A stretch of DNA of 64,000 nt from Pezizomycotina sp. ARF18 (Eukaryota > Ascomycota): positions 326,033 to 390,032 of the forward strand of contig AZLU01000012.1 in the NCBI GenBank assembly GCA_002224055.1. Reading direction: 5' to 3'. A model generated the notes under the pieces. The model had not been told where the DNA came from and made no database searches. It saw only the letters and a program-made list of their open reading frames with translations. The position numbers were made by a program, and so were the translations under genes. How positions within the stretch are numbered: position 1 is the first letter of the stretch; each line of letters begins with the position of its first letter. Positions 11,103 through 23,091 of this stretch are shown piece after piece.

Positions 11103-14100
11103 GATCGCAGGTGCACAGAGTATCCGTCCGAAGCGTAAGTTGCTCCTCTGATCGATTTCTATGGAGTCGCCTGCCCAATGTTTACTCGGAAATAATGTGC
11201 TCTTGAGACATGATGAATCTTCGGGCGCTGCCAGGGCATGCAGCCTTCTTTTAATCCCCACAAATTACAATAGCCAAAACAAAGGGTCCAAATCCTTTCA
11301 ACAAATTAGGAAACTTTTCTTACAATCATTTTAATTACCGAATCTGGGAATTCTCTTGTAGACTAAAAGCACCTGCAGATACTGAGTTAAAGAGCTGCAA
11401 TGTAATGCTATTCTCCGACCCTGGTGAGTGCACAAGGAAGGCTCCGTATTCTTCATTGCAATGGAAGACTTCATGAGCTGCTGTAACCTAACCAGGTACT
11501 GAGATATTTGAAGCCGGTTTTGAGAATTTATTTCCATGCGACTTAGAACCTTCCGCTTGTTGTGACATAGTTCCATTCTTTCATGTGCTTGAAGATAAAA
11601 AGTGTATTATTTTCCATATCTCTACATCACTCTTGTCGGCACGGATGCTTAATTCACCTACTAGATTAGACCGGCGAGCCATGTAAGATTCCCCGCTGTA
11701 ACGAACGTTGTCGAGGCGGGCGGAACATACATTGAAGTCATATCTTCCAGGCGAGAAGCACATGGCGAATACATTTTGCTCTGCTGAACCAAAGCCACCA
11801 CTGTACTATAATCTCTCCACCGTCATCATCGTCATCGTCATCATTCAGAGTGGTTTAAGACGCGTTGAATTATTACAGTTGTTTTCTAAGGGTATTCCTC
11901 CTGCGAAATTGCAAGTTCGCTGGTCAAGGTGTTGGGGACCATAGCCCAAGCTTAGACTGTTCATGGCAGAATACCTCCTTGCTTCCAATCAGGAACCAAA
12001 TTCTTTCCTACAAGTAGGGAAGTTAGCGGCTATATCTTTCCCCAATGAAGAGACCAGTATGCGTGTAGCCTTGTTAATAGAGCCGCAATCGGGGCGTGGA
12101 TGCGCTGAACAATTTCCCCATGCTCCAGTCATGGCAAAGATATCAGATTATAGTTCCAGTATTCGCTAAGAATTAAGCTTATCGCTGTACGAGGACTGCT
12201 AGCCCGTTAAATACCAGTACCGTAAGAACTAGCGAATAAGTAGGTATTATTAGTAGTGTGTATTGTGAAGATTTAGACGATGCTTATTTGGCATGGGAAA
12301 ATCTAGCAAGACCATCAAATAAACAAATTTACGAGTATAGACTTATTCATTAATACATCCTTATTCGCCGGGTTTACGGTCTGTATAATATCGGACACGA
12401 CAAATAGCCGGGCACAGCTGTCTTTTGAACAAAAGTCACGAAGCCCTCTGCGAATACTAAAAAGCACTAAAACAGTGTGCGGAAACCAAATATAATCTCT
12501 AGAATTCGATGATCTGAAACCCATTTTGGTCACATCGTGCGCTCACTCTGGCAGATATATTTAATGGTCCAGTTGTAGCTGAAGATGGTTCCTATTTTTG
12601 AAATCTCAAGTCGTCTTTATTATTACCTGAATCCCGAAAAACTCGGGGAGCCCATAAATGTTAAGAAAGGATACGCGAGGCTGTACACCTTTACCTACCA
12701 GACTTATGGATCCAAACCTCGGTTCCAAGATCTCTCTTGTTACTCGTGTGCTCACACGCTCGCGCCTGTATTAACCCTTGTCAGATGCCGCGCCTCCATC
12801 GTGCGATTTGAGCCTTAACGTGGTATCAGTCGGTTACGTATGTCAGTACCATTACTAGCCACCTATTATAATAAATCTGTTTCAACATCGCGGCCCCGAC
12901 ATGCTGGATATGCGAAAAGCACGTCTTTCCCTGTTTCCCAAGAGCCTGGTTACCTTCACAGCCTCACAGAGCGGGAAGATGACCCGCGCTATTCCGAGAA
13001 CAGCAAGGCCTAGCGGTAAGAGGTACGGCGGAAATAAGTAGATCCGCCTATCTTTTTGCTGAGAAAAGACATATAGCCGAGTCTCCACTGTTTCTTTAGT
13101 GTCATTTTTCAGCTGAGAAATGGTCCAAAGATCGTCCTTATTCTTAGAATAAGTGCGAATAGGGCTGCTATTTTCGTCGAAAGAGAGGATGATTATTCAA
13201 CAATAATCACCTCTTCAAAATTTCGAGGGAATGCTTACTCGTAAAATTCCTTCAGGAAAGCCTCTTCGAGAATTTGCTGAATAGTTTGTATCGATGAGGA
13301 AATTTACGCGAAATCACGTTAGCTGCACGGTTTTCCTAAAATGTAATCTTACTTTTAAACCAATCAACGCTATCAGCGCAAGCCAGAGTCTTGAAAGTCT
13401 TCATCGGTGTAGAGGAGCCGATACGTTAATCTGCGAACGATGGCGAAAGAGAGCGTTCTTTCATTTCAGCTCCGCCATGCCGAGCCACTATATATCTCTC
13501 TTTCCTTGAGCGATTTTATCCCTTTATTATGAATTTCAGACATCGTGCAAATAATATATGACGATCTGTCTCGATATGGAGTGGAGACGAGGAAACAGCC
13601 TGCGTGAAAGTCCAGAAACGTGGACCGAGGATGAATATCGATCTATATCTATATCCACTCTAAGCGCTTTTGTTTGTGGCAAGGTAAGTCGTTCCTCTAT
13701 TTCGCCTCTTCGGGTTCAGCTGCCCCCGAGTCTGAAGGCTTTTGGAGCGGGAAAAAATACCCCCACGTTTTTATCGTGGCGATATAATCCAACCCCGCGG
13801 TAACAAAAGCGAACTTCTGTCACTTTTTGGGAACACCGAGACTCAGATCGGTCCACCGTTCAGGAAGGTATGGAAGAAACATTGTTTCACCGAGATGTTT
13901 ATTAAGTCTCACTATCATTTAAAAAAAAAAAAAAAAAAACAGGCTTTGGATCTGGCGCATACTGTATCAGGAACACGTTGCCATATTTGAACGATGTGCG
14001 CGTTTTTCACATTGCATTGTATCTTGCATATCGACAGGAAATCAACAGTTCCGTTTTCTCAGAAAATTGAAATCCTCCCGCCTTTTCCTTGCTAAACAGG

Positions 14101-15278
14101 CTTTACCAATGACTCGTTCAAGGAGGCTGTTTCTATGAATCAGAAGATCAATTGATGCCTAAGGGTGACGAGCGAGCATGACCTATTGTGTTTCCTTTAC
14201 GCTATGAGCATCCAGAAATGATGCATAGGTGTCAAGTAAACGTTATTCAGGTACGTCGATACCACAACTCGGCAACAGGTAAACGCAAGCAAAAGACGCA
14301 AAGAAGGCGAACCCACAGGCACATCCGCGCAGGCTGGAAGGATCTTCTGTTTGGGGGGGTGGTATAGGAATAATCCAAAGGAAACGGGGCGCCCACAACA
14401 CACCCACTCTTTCTCAAATCCAAGGGCCCATGACTATGGCTTAATTACGCAATGGCTTGGCGAAAGGTTTTTTTTTTTTCTTCCAACCGTGGCGTCTCGT
14501 ATGTACATAGAGGAGGGAGTTAAAAAAAAAAAAAAAAAAAAAAACACAACTTTTGAGAACCTATACTGCTGAAGATTGCATAGAAGGGTACTCGAGTACT
14601 TCGGGGAAACCCATCGCGAGTGTTCCAAGACGCATTATGACTTCTCGGTCTTGGACGCCTGATTGGCTAAAAACGTCCAGATTATGTCCTCGCCCGTACG
14701 TGCATTAGCCCTACAGGGAAATCAACTAATGTCAACTGACAGGCATCTGCTATCCTTTTATCTCTTGTATCTCTTGCGAATAAGAAATTGGACGAGAAGG
14801 CTGAGGTCACTCATAGGACTAATAATAATCAGTAATAATGTCATTTTAGGTATAGCCCGCGAGTTCCTTTTTTTAAACTGAATTTGGCGGTCATCCCGGT
14901 TTAACATGATTACTGACTTTCGTTTTATCGATCATCGTGAGTAAGGAAGAGGAATTCTGAACTAATTAAAGGGGACGAAATGGCAACCCATCGTACACTG
15001 TTATTCGCCTGGAAGTATTAAAAGAACGGCCCGTTACGACATTGCTCTTCTCGTTTAGCATCGACGGTCGGAAAACCCCACCAGCTATTTTTATTATTAT
15101 TGTTCTCGACTATCTCTACCAAGACTCTCGTATCTGGTCTTTTTTTAAGGAGATTTAAGACCTCTTTAACCGAACTTCTAGAAGAGATCCAAAAACCCGC
15201 CGGTACCTACGTTACATTTAACAATAAACCTTTGCTGACCTCCTTGTTCTGTTTTGTTTTGTTATTACTAAGTTCTGG
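11103..15278. other. 4.2-kb intergenic region, no gene seen
   Basis: Short frames only, none with a recognisable domain or a plausible exon chain. Contains A19 at 13921-13939, A23 at 14522-14544 and a hairpin at 13184-13214. It separates the Clr5 triplet from copy 5. Confidence 0.5.
13184..13214. repeat. Intergenic hairpin, 13 bp with one bulge
   Basis: AGAGG-A-TGATTATT pairs with AATAATCA-CCTCT across a CAAC tetraloop, with one bulged A. There is no U-run and no flanking gene close enough to call it a terminator. Function unknown. Confidence 0.45.
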
Positions 15279-17097
15279 TTGTTGCGCTGGATCATACTAT
15301 TACCCGTGGCAGCTGGCCTCGACCATGGCCTCGACGTCGGGAATACGTCGGTGGAGAACATGCAGATGTATCTACCAGGCCGGAGGACTATACCAGCGTC
15401 TAGACACGCTGAAGAAGACTGGGAGAGGAACAAGTCGCTTATAGTCACTTACTACTTAGGCCATAATCTGAACCTCTCAAAGGTCATCAGATTAATGAAA
15501 GATCAATATGACTTTCACGCAACGTACGCAATATTCTCACCCCCTTTTTATTGTCTCAGGAAGATGTATAGTTAACAAAACATACTTTTTGTATAGGGAA
15601 CAACAATACAAAAAGAAGTTCAGGGACTGGGGAATCCGTAAAAATAACCCCAGCTTCACGACAAAAGACATGGACTACATGCTACAGACAATGGCAGAGA
15701 GGAATGCGAACGGGAAGCCAAGGACTGGTTGGCGGCTGAACGGTCGTATGCTTGAATATCTTAAAATGAGGAGACTTTTCAGAAGCGCTATCAGATCAAG
15801 AATAGACGCACGTAGGGGTAAATACCCCCTTGTCACAATGCCGGAGCTTGCTTTGTTGTTTGCTGCTTTCTTTTGTTTTACAAATTTTATATTCTTTCTA
15901 CTTGTGTACCATCTAAGCGGTTTCTAGGAATCTTTATTATGAGCGCAGTTTCCGTTCGCTTTGCACTATATGCTAACTTATAAATCAGTCATTGAAATGG
16001 AGCCTCTCAGTCCTTGTCCCGGCCTGTCTCCAATCACGCCTGAGCACCACGGCTGCGAACCTCACGGAGCTGCGGAGTTGTTCGCCCGTATTTTCAGGCG
16101 GCCTCGGTCAATGAGTTCCCTACCAGGACGCCTTTCGGACCTCCTCAACGCTCATCCACCGTTCCCGCCACTCCGCCAAACACAGATTATCCGTACGATA
16201 CAATCTCTCCATCTCGTCGCATCGCTTTGGCAGACGACCTCCTCCACTACCTGAATCCCGTTATAGCCCTGCTGGTCTATTTGCTGTCGAAACTGCGGAC
16301 GACCGGGAGCCAGGTTTTCTCAAAATCATCATAACATGCAATGATTGCAATTTAGTGTTTCAGTATTCGCTCTCCTTCCCACCAGGAACGACACCGACGA
16401 ATCTAGACGCCTCGCTGCGAAACTTATTCCACCGCTGTCGTTGCGATTCGAAGCCGAGCATATATCGACTTCCGGCACAGGAATAAAATTCTCGAGCGGT
16501 TCTGCGGACACTGCTTTTACGCCGCCGCCTCTTGTTCAGCGCCGCAGCTTCGGCAGGGATTACCAGTACGCAAGAGATGAATTATTTCCCTGCAGACGAG
16601 CACGAGCTGGCAGCAGCGTGGATAACGGCAGCTATTCGCTGTCCAGCGCGGATTTGTGGTCCGGCACGCCAGTATCGTCGGCGGAGGGAGTGCAGTGGGG
16701 GCAGTTTGTCAATTTTGATATCTGGAGCGATCAGAATCAAGTTTCAGCAACAGCAACACCCGAGAGTGCCCGGACACGGATTGGGACTCGAAGGATTGCA
16801 AGTTTCAGTATTAATTCCCCGAGCTCAAACCACGGTTCTCTCCGGACCCGTGTTCTTACCTTCGGACTAGCTCAACCCCCGACCCGCAGAACTTATGATC
16901 TCATAAGACTTTCGGCGAGAAGCTCGAAATTACTTCCTTTCCTTTTTTTTTTTTTTTTTCGTTTATCGACCCTTTGGTGGCATGCGGTTAGTTTCCACCC
17001 ATCACTACTACACTCTGCAGTTGCCATTTATCCCGTTCTTGCGCCAACCAACCTTTCACACCTATTTTCTACTCAAACTTTTCTTCCAAGCATTTAA
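15279..17097 (+). CDS. Clr5-domain protein, copy 5 (divergent)
   Basis: The first exon carries EEDWERNKSLIVTYYLGHNL and VIRLMKDQYDFHAT, the first half of a Clr5 domain. A phase-2 intron at 15524-15596 sits at the same codon as in the other copies. Exon 2 continues EQQYKKKFRDWGIRKNN, then TGWRLNGRMLEYLKM and RLFRSAIRSRIDARRG, ending at a GTAAAT donor near 15819. The start at 15279 gives a hydrophobic leader and may be wrong; an internal Met at 15360 is an alternative. The downstream region to about 17.1 kb has long frames in two phases that I could not join with confidence, with a T17 run at 16943-16959. A segment near 16025 reads PGLSPITPEHHG, with the same spacing as the GLS motif of the group I and II copies, so it may be a diverged form. 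Confidence 0.62.
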
Positions 17098-18244
17098 GGA
17101 GTTCCAGTCCCAGTCTCATTATCTCTACTTCTCTACTTTGTTGTTTCGCGTCTAAATTCTCGATCTTGTTTTCTCTATAATGCTAGGTGTCTTTGTTAAC
17201 GTTGTCATGCTATATTTCCCCACTTTTTTCTTCTGAGGTTTTTCATCCTTCACATTTTCGTTACGTAACGTCAGGCACGGTTTCCTCCTTGTTCCCCCTT
17301 TTTCTGACTTCACGTTCATGTTATTTATTTTTTATTTTTATTTTTTTTCCATTTTTCAGGAGCACGGCGATATTGTGGAGTTGATGTTTGTTCACCGTAA
17401 ATGTCTTAGGCATTGGCAGGAGACTGGAGTCCCCAAGGTTTCTTGAATATGTAAACAAGCTATTCAGAAAAGATTTATTTGACTCCGTTCCATCGGACAA
17501 TTATCATAGTTAATGATGAGAATATGAGATAGATCAGGAGTTTCGTTCTTATATGATGTTACACATCGTTTTTCTTTGATATGCTTTGCTCATTCGCTGT
17601 ATGTAAGGTTTCTTAGCTAGTTAGTGTATTTGAAAAGGTTTAGAACTTCGATTGCCGCAAAACATCCCCCTATTATATTATCGCTCAATCACTATCACAG
17701 ACTTCAAGTCTGCCCATGTGAACAACTGATACCTGAGCTCGCAAGAATAGTTGCAAGTGTCAAATGCTATTGAGGGGTTCCTTAAAGCCCTGTGAATAAA
17801 GCTAAAAGTGCGGGCACCAATGCTAAGCGAGCGGCGTGATGATCTGGCGTATAACGATTCGGCGCCGTTAAGCTTCTGGAGTAAACAGTAAATGGGGCTC
17901 TTCAAAAAATCTCTGCAGGTATTCGCTGTCCTGGGTTCCCCTAGTTCTTTTCATAAGACTCATTAATAGGCAACCCGTGGAAAGCATGTTTTAAAACTTT
18001 TTTTTAAAGCCCCCCTAATGTCCCCTCGTTCTTGCATCGAGAAAACGCGGCGTTCACTAATATAACCTTCCAGTGCTCCGAAGAAAACGATATCAACGCC
18101 TCTCTCCCCAGGTCACCGTCACTATCAAGTTCAAGGAACGTTCGATTCAGGGCAAGGCTTTCTTCAATCCTTCGCAAAGCGCGCCCCAACTCGTTCTAGG
18201 ATAGACCAACAAGCCTATCGCCGCATCCTACCAGCGTTGGAAAC
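17098..18244. other. Intergenic, no gene seen
   Basis: T-rich at its left end (17.1-17.4 kb). Only short, unconvincing frames. It contains the promoter region of the thioesterase-like gene that starts at 18245. Confidence 0.5.
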
Positions 18245-19234
18245 ATGGCACCTTCCACGAAAGATTTCGTTCCCTCGGACGTGTTTTCCGAGCCGACCGT
18301 TGTCCCGCCCCTAAAACAACCCCATTACTCCACTGTAATTTTCTACACGGCCGTGGTGACTCCTCGTCTTCGTTCTCTTACATTCTAAGGGATCCCGCCT
18401 GCCGCGCTAATCTCACCCTCACGCTCCGCAACCGGCTCCCACAACACATCGTTCATATTCCCTCAAACGAAGCTTCGTCGAAGTACGGAGAACGGCATGG
18501 TGTGGACGAGTGGTTCGACCTAATGGAGCTCAAAGCGCCCTGCTACGAGGGAAGAACTGCAGATAGTAGGGTTGAGAGGAAGCAGGGGGATGGGTGGCGG
18601 GAATTAATAGAGAAGGAAAAGGATAAAGGAATACCGGAGGGAAAATTATTCTGTGCGGTATAAGTCAGGGCTGCGCGACGGGCTTGCACGCATTACTTGG
18701 GTACGAGGGAAGCTGGCGGATTTGTGGGCTTCAGTGGGTGTTCCCGTTCAGAAACAGGTAATGGATATCTTGGAAGGACAGAGAGCTACCCCGAGAAGAG
18801 AAGTAAGGCAGTGAACATGTTGAGGAAGCTGGTGTTCGATTTGCCTGAGATTAAACTTCACGATGATCAGTTGATACTATTCCTAAGGACATCGGAGTAG
18901 AGAAAATTCTAGACGCGAGGCAAGGTTGAAGTATCAGATGAGAAAGACGAGAGCATGACCAATGCTAAGGTTAGCAAGATCTTACAGACACCTGTATTCC
19001 TGGGACACGGTACCCTCGATGACATCGTCGACATCAAACTTGGAGAAGGAATGAGGGATATGTGCGAGCGATTCGGAATGGACGTTACGTGGAAGAAGTA
19101 TAACTATTTCACTGGTATCAAGCGCCGGAGCAGCTTGAAGATGTCGTTGACTGGATCGCCGAAAAGGGATGGGAAAAGGCTGGGAGTTGGAGATCGACGA
19201 CGGGGAATATGAGCCTCGAGAGGACGATAATTAA
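18245..19234 (+). CDS. Acyl-protein thioesterase / carboxylesterase-like hydrolase
   Basis: Alpha/beta hydrolase of the phospholipase/carboxylesterase family that includes acyl-protein thioesterase 1. Members usually hydrolyse thioesters or carboxylesters, often removing palmitate from proteins in the cytosol. The Met at 18245 starts a frame leading to the family strand HYSTVIF and then LHGRGDSSSSF. The nucleophile motif GISQGCATG is at about 18657-18683. The acid residue lies in FLGHGTLDDIVD near 19000-19028, and the histidine in FHWYQAPEQLEDVV near 19105. The whole catalytic triad is therefore present. Frames are broken at short homopolymers: T4 at 18339-18342, A4 at 18642-18645 and T3 at 19107-19109 each lack one base. 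At least one more break lies near 18.8 kb. Either a long-read error pattern or a recent pseudogene; I favour error. About 330 codons, somewhat longer than the family norm. Confidence 0.8.
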
Positions 19235-19676
19235 GACATAACATTTGTTATAGCGTAAGAGAATTGCTAGTGGGAGGATATCGGCCAGATTCGTTTCTAA
19301 TATCTCAGCGGATAGACTTCAAGATCACATCCTGGCTATAGTATGCTTCATTCTATTTGAATAACGTTTCGTCATGACGCTCGCTACATACATCTTATAA
19401 AGAGGTACGCAAGCACCGCTTGCTTCGGATCTTGCTAGAAAAGATCGTGATACTCATTACCACGCCCAAATTACCGTGTCATTGGAGACTATTAATTCCG
19501 TCGTCTGGTACTGCTCTACTCGAGATGTAGCAGCCTGTCCCTATTGTAAACGTAAATTATAAAACGAATCAAAACGAATGTCTGGGTCCATCCGAGGAAA
19601 ATGCAAGGTATATATGCTCCCGACGCGTGCCGCACGCCTTTCCCTGCCTCACTTGCATACGTCAACCATTGCACCG
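19235..19676. other. Short gap between convergent genes
   Basis: This is the shared 3' flank of the plus-strand thioesterase-like gene and the minus-strand Gly-rich protein gene. I see no feature in it. Confidence 0.5.
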
Positions 19677-21372
19677 TCACTTGCTGCAGCTCGTACCTCT
19701 GAACCCTCCTCGACCAAATCCACCAGGTCCACCGAACCCGCCCGGCCCACCCCAACCTCCGGGCCCTCCCCACCGGTCCACCCCGCCAGCCCCACCATCC
19801 GCCCTCCCGTGTCCCCATGGCCCCCACCATGGCTACCTCCTCCTCTTCCATGCCAGCCCGCGACCACCGCCGGCGGGGCCCGGCGCATCTTCCTTCCTTT
19901 TCCCTTGAACTTCCCGTGTAGCTCCTCCCTCTTAAGCCTTGCGAACTCTTCCGCGTTCCTACTCACGCGTTCACCGTATTCCTCGGCCTGCCTGCCAATC
20001 CTATCTCCGAAATCTTCCAGTTGCCGTCCCCAGTTCTCGAACATGCGCCTGTACTCATCGCCCGCATTGCGGACGGTGTTCGTGCCGGACCACCACTGGT
20101 TCCACCTCGAGCGGGAAGCGGCCGTAGATGTTGATCCATCGCCCCACGTATTAGATGCGTGGTCAAACGGCATCATCGGGTGGATGTAGCCAGCGGAAGA
20201 GTTGCCGAAGGATTCAATTGCGGGTGTTCGACGTTGCTGGTTCCCCTGCGCTGCCGCCGCCCGACGCTACGGCGACGAGTATGATGTCGTGGGAGCAGCG
20301 GGAGTTGAATTCGAATGGTTCAGCGGCGGCGGGTAGGGTACTTGTGGATATGACTCCGACATCGGCTGGGTCGGAAACGCGCCAGGCACGTTGTAATCGT
20401 AATTGTACTCCGCTGCGACAGACTCGCGCCGCTCGGAGCCGTATTCTGACGTATCTACGTCGGGCGCGAAAAGCACTATTCGAACCCCACGCGTTGGAAG
20501 AATCCCTCGTTCCATTCGCGGACTACGCCTTCTATCCGCGCGTTTCGGCGCGTCTAAACGCTTCGCGGTCTTCCGTTTCTTCCCGGTGCGCGACCGCTTC
20601 GTCGGGTTCTTCGTCTAATGCGGGCCTATTATCCCGTTTTCTTGATTCGATGGATGTGTGCTGCGACAGGGAATGCTCCCGGCAACGATAGCACGGGTTC
20701 TGATACAGTTCTTCTGTGTTCTTTCTCCTCCTTTGTTTTCTCCGACGATTTCCCCTTTTCTCTTTTTCCCCGCTGCTCCGCCGTTATTGTCATATTGTGA
20801 AACGGACTCGCTAGTATTGTTTCCACTTCGTCTGGCCGTAAAATAATTTACAAACGTCTTCCAATCTTGTTCGTCGATATTTTGCGCTTCCATGCTTCTT
20901 TGGGTGTCGGTAGTCCAACCGTCGATGTCGAGTTCGTAATCGACGACAATCGTGTGCGTGAGTACTGGCTCTGAGGGATGTGGGTGCAGTACGGGCGGCA
21001 GCCGCATCTCGAAAAACGCGGCCGCAGAGCCGGGCGGCGTTACTCCACTGTCGGCATAAGGTATTCCTGTGTTGGGTTGAGGTTGAGGTCTGTCCGAGCT
21101 GTTACCGGTGTCTGGTAGGGAAGTGGAGGAAGCGCCGGCGGCAGAACTTGATTCGTGTGTATGGGTTGCGATGTAGGAGGACGCCCGCATTGTCGGGAGG
21201 CACGTAAGTCTGTGGAGGGAGGTAAGCCTGGGAGTGCTGAATATTTGGATGAAGAGGGGACGATGGAGGAGGAGGATGGTGTTGACCTGGTGGAGGTGGT
21301 TAGGATGCGTTGGCGACGTCGGTGTCGGATTCGGGTCCGTTTCCGAGTACGGCGGCGGGGTATGTCGTCCAT
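19677..21372 (-). CDS. Proline-rich PPxY protein with Gly-rich tail
   Basis: Not assigned to a family. Read on the minus strand from Met 21372, one frame starts MDDIPPPYSETDPNP, giving a PPxY motif, the type of site bound by WW-domain ubiquitin ligases. It continues through a Pro/Ser-rich region. A folded-looking segment follows near 20900-20800 (ELDIDGWTTDTQ, EQDWKTFVNYF), then a basic stretch and RGVRIVLFAPDVDTSEYG. A charged, probably helical part has EYRRMFENWGRQLEDFGDRI and RNAEEFARLKREELHGKFKG. The last part is Gly-rich (GGPGGWGGPGGFGGPGGFG, then RGGFRGTSCSK), with a stop at 19677-19679. Several frame changes are needed to join these pieces. Similar PPxY proteins of unknown function occur widely in filamentous ascomycetes (recalled, not checked). 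No signal peptide or membrane segment is evident. Confidence 0.6.
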
Positions 21373-23091
21373 GCGTCTTTTAGATGTGAACGATGAGGTT
21401 TATAGCAATATAATGGAACTCAGAGATGCCCGGAGAGCTCTCAGACAGATAAACGCGATTCTCTCTTCGCGGCTACAAGAGACTATCGCGATCCTTTCGT
21501 ATTTGGGCCAATGTCTTGATGAATTGTAGATGAGGGGAATACCAAGACAAAGACCAAAGGATTTCGATGGTGACTCTTTGCTGATAAATAACAACAGAAG
21601 GATGCTTCTTCCGGAAGCAAGCAATTACTAGGGCGACCGATGCCGAGACCAGAAAGCGAACGAAATAGCTCAAACCCCCCCGAAGAAGTGAAAGGAGAGG
21701 ACACGTTATCGTTGTTAAACGTTATAGAATCTTCACGAAATGAATTAAATGGGTTAACGCTCTGGATAAAAGTTGAGAATGGCCTCGCTATGTCAGCAAG
21801 CGCCGCTGGTAAATCGCTTGGGTGGTTTCAAATAACGTGCTCTGTTATACTTTGAGGCTGAGCATACCCATTTCAGAGGCCGCGTACTTTCTGAGGCAGT
21901 GTTTAGATTCATCCACGATCGAAAGAACGGTGCATTATGTCCTTCGTCTCATCTTATTGATTAGACAAGACCTTAAGTACTCTCCACGGATAGAAAGATA
22001 GGAGATAACCAGCCGAGTCTCATGGTTAACGGATGTATTAAAACTGCGAACTGCGAGCCAGGCTAGTTTCGCGAGGATTGGTAGCCTAACCTTGCTCCTT
22101 GCTGCCAGCGACAACCATGTTATATGTCACTCGATATAAATAACTCGCCCATGTCAGTTGGGGTTGGACAATCCTCCATCGCGCGAGCTTGGGGGTATGC
22201 ATGAGCATTTGTACTGTATGACCAGATTTGTGAAGATTGTTTCGAGAGCATAATGTCAGGCCCCACTGGACCCCAGATCATGCAGAGGGTGATGCATCGA
22301 TGCACAGGGCTTTGCCAAAGCGCATCTTATATTCAGGAACAGGTCATCCGCAGCTCGTTTTCTGTAGCGTACGATCGATCTCAGTAACCGCTGAGATTTA
22401 GTTTTCCGTGCGAAGAGAAAGCCCCTTGCCCAATTTCGATTCACCCTTCTTAGGCTGACTTACGCAATCACAACTTCTCGACTGTGTAGATTTGAAAAAG
22501 TTGCAACAACTTGCAAGGCTATTTTGACGGGGGTCCGATTGGCCCTAAGCTGTTGCATGATCCATTAACCATCAGTACTTCTCACGTAACTGTAACCAGC
22601 CCTTGATGGTTGGCCCCTGAAGCATTGGATCCTGAGAAAAGATTTTTGATGGATACCGATAAAGCCAATGACTAAAACGAACTAACTACCTGCAACGAGA
22701 ATATCTGTAAACCAAATTTCCGAATGGCTTACAAGGCAGTTTTTCATGATAATTTTGAGACCTTCCAGATCAATCAGTTTTTGTAAGCCATGGCAAACCC
22801 ATCCCGCTTATCGGGTATTACTTGTGTTAACACAGTTTAGACAGAAGGCATTTTCAATTCGACGACCTCTTCTCGAAGGTCGAGTGGTCTTGCTCTTTTT
22901 CAGACACTTGGAACCCCGAGACGCAACGTACGTCGCAAACAATTACGAGAATATTTACAACATCAGAAGCAACATGAGTCGATTGATTCCTAAGTAGATT
23001 CCAGGTAATAACAAGCGCAAAGAAAGCTTTTACTTCGGAAATCAAGAAACCTATGAAGAAAAGGATGGCAAATCCCAATATCGGTGCCTTT
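21373..23091. other. Intergenic, no gene seen
   Basis: Contains the promoter of the PPxY gene and the 3' flank of the methyltransferase gene. A hydrophobic frame near 22.9-23.1 kb overlaps the methyltransferase end and has no other support. Confidence 0.45.

Noticed and set aside
20740-20980. Plus-strand frames opposite the PPxY gene
   Set aside because: They are complements of its coding sequence with no independent support.
21155-21529. Plus-strand frame with charged helical-looking end
   Set aside because: Antisense to the start of the PPxY gene; high Arg/Glu content is a by-product of its Pro/Ser-rich codons.
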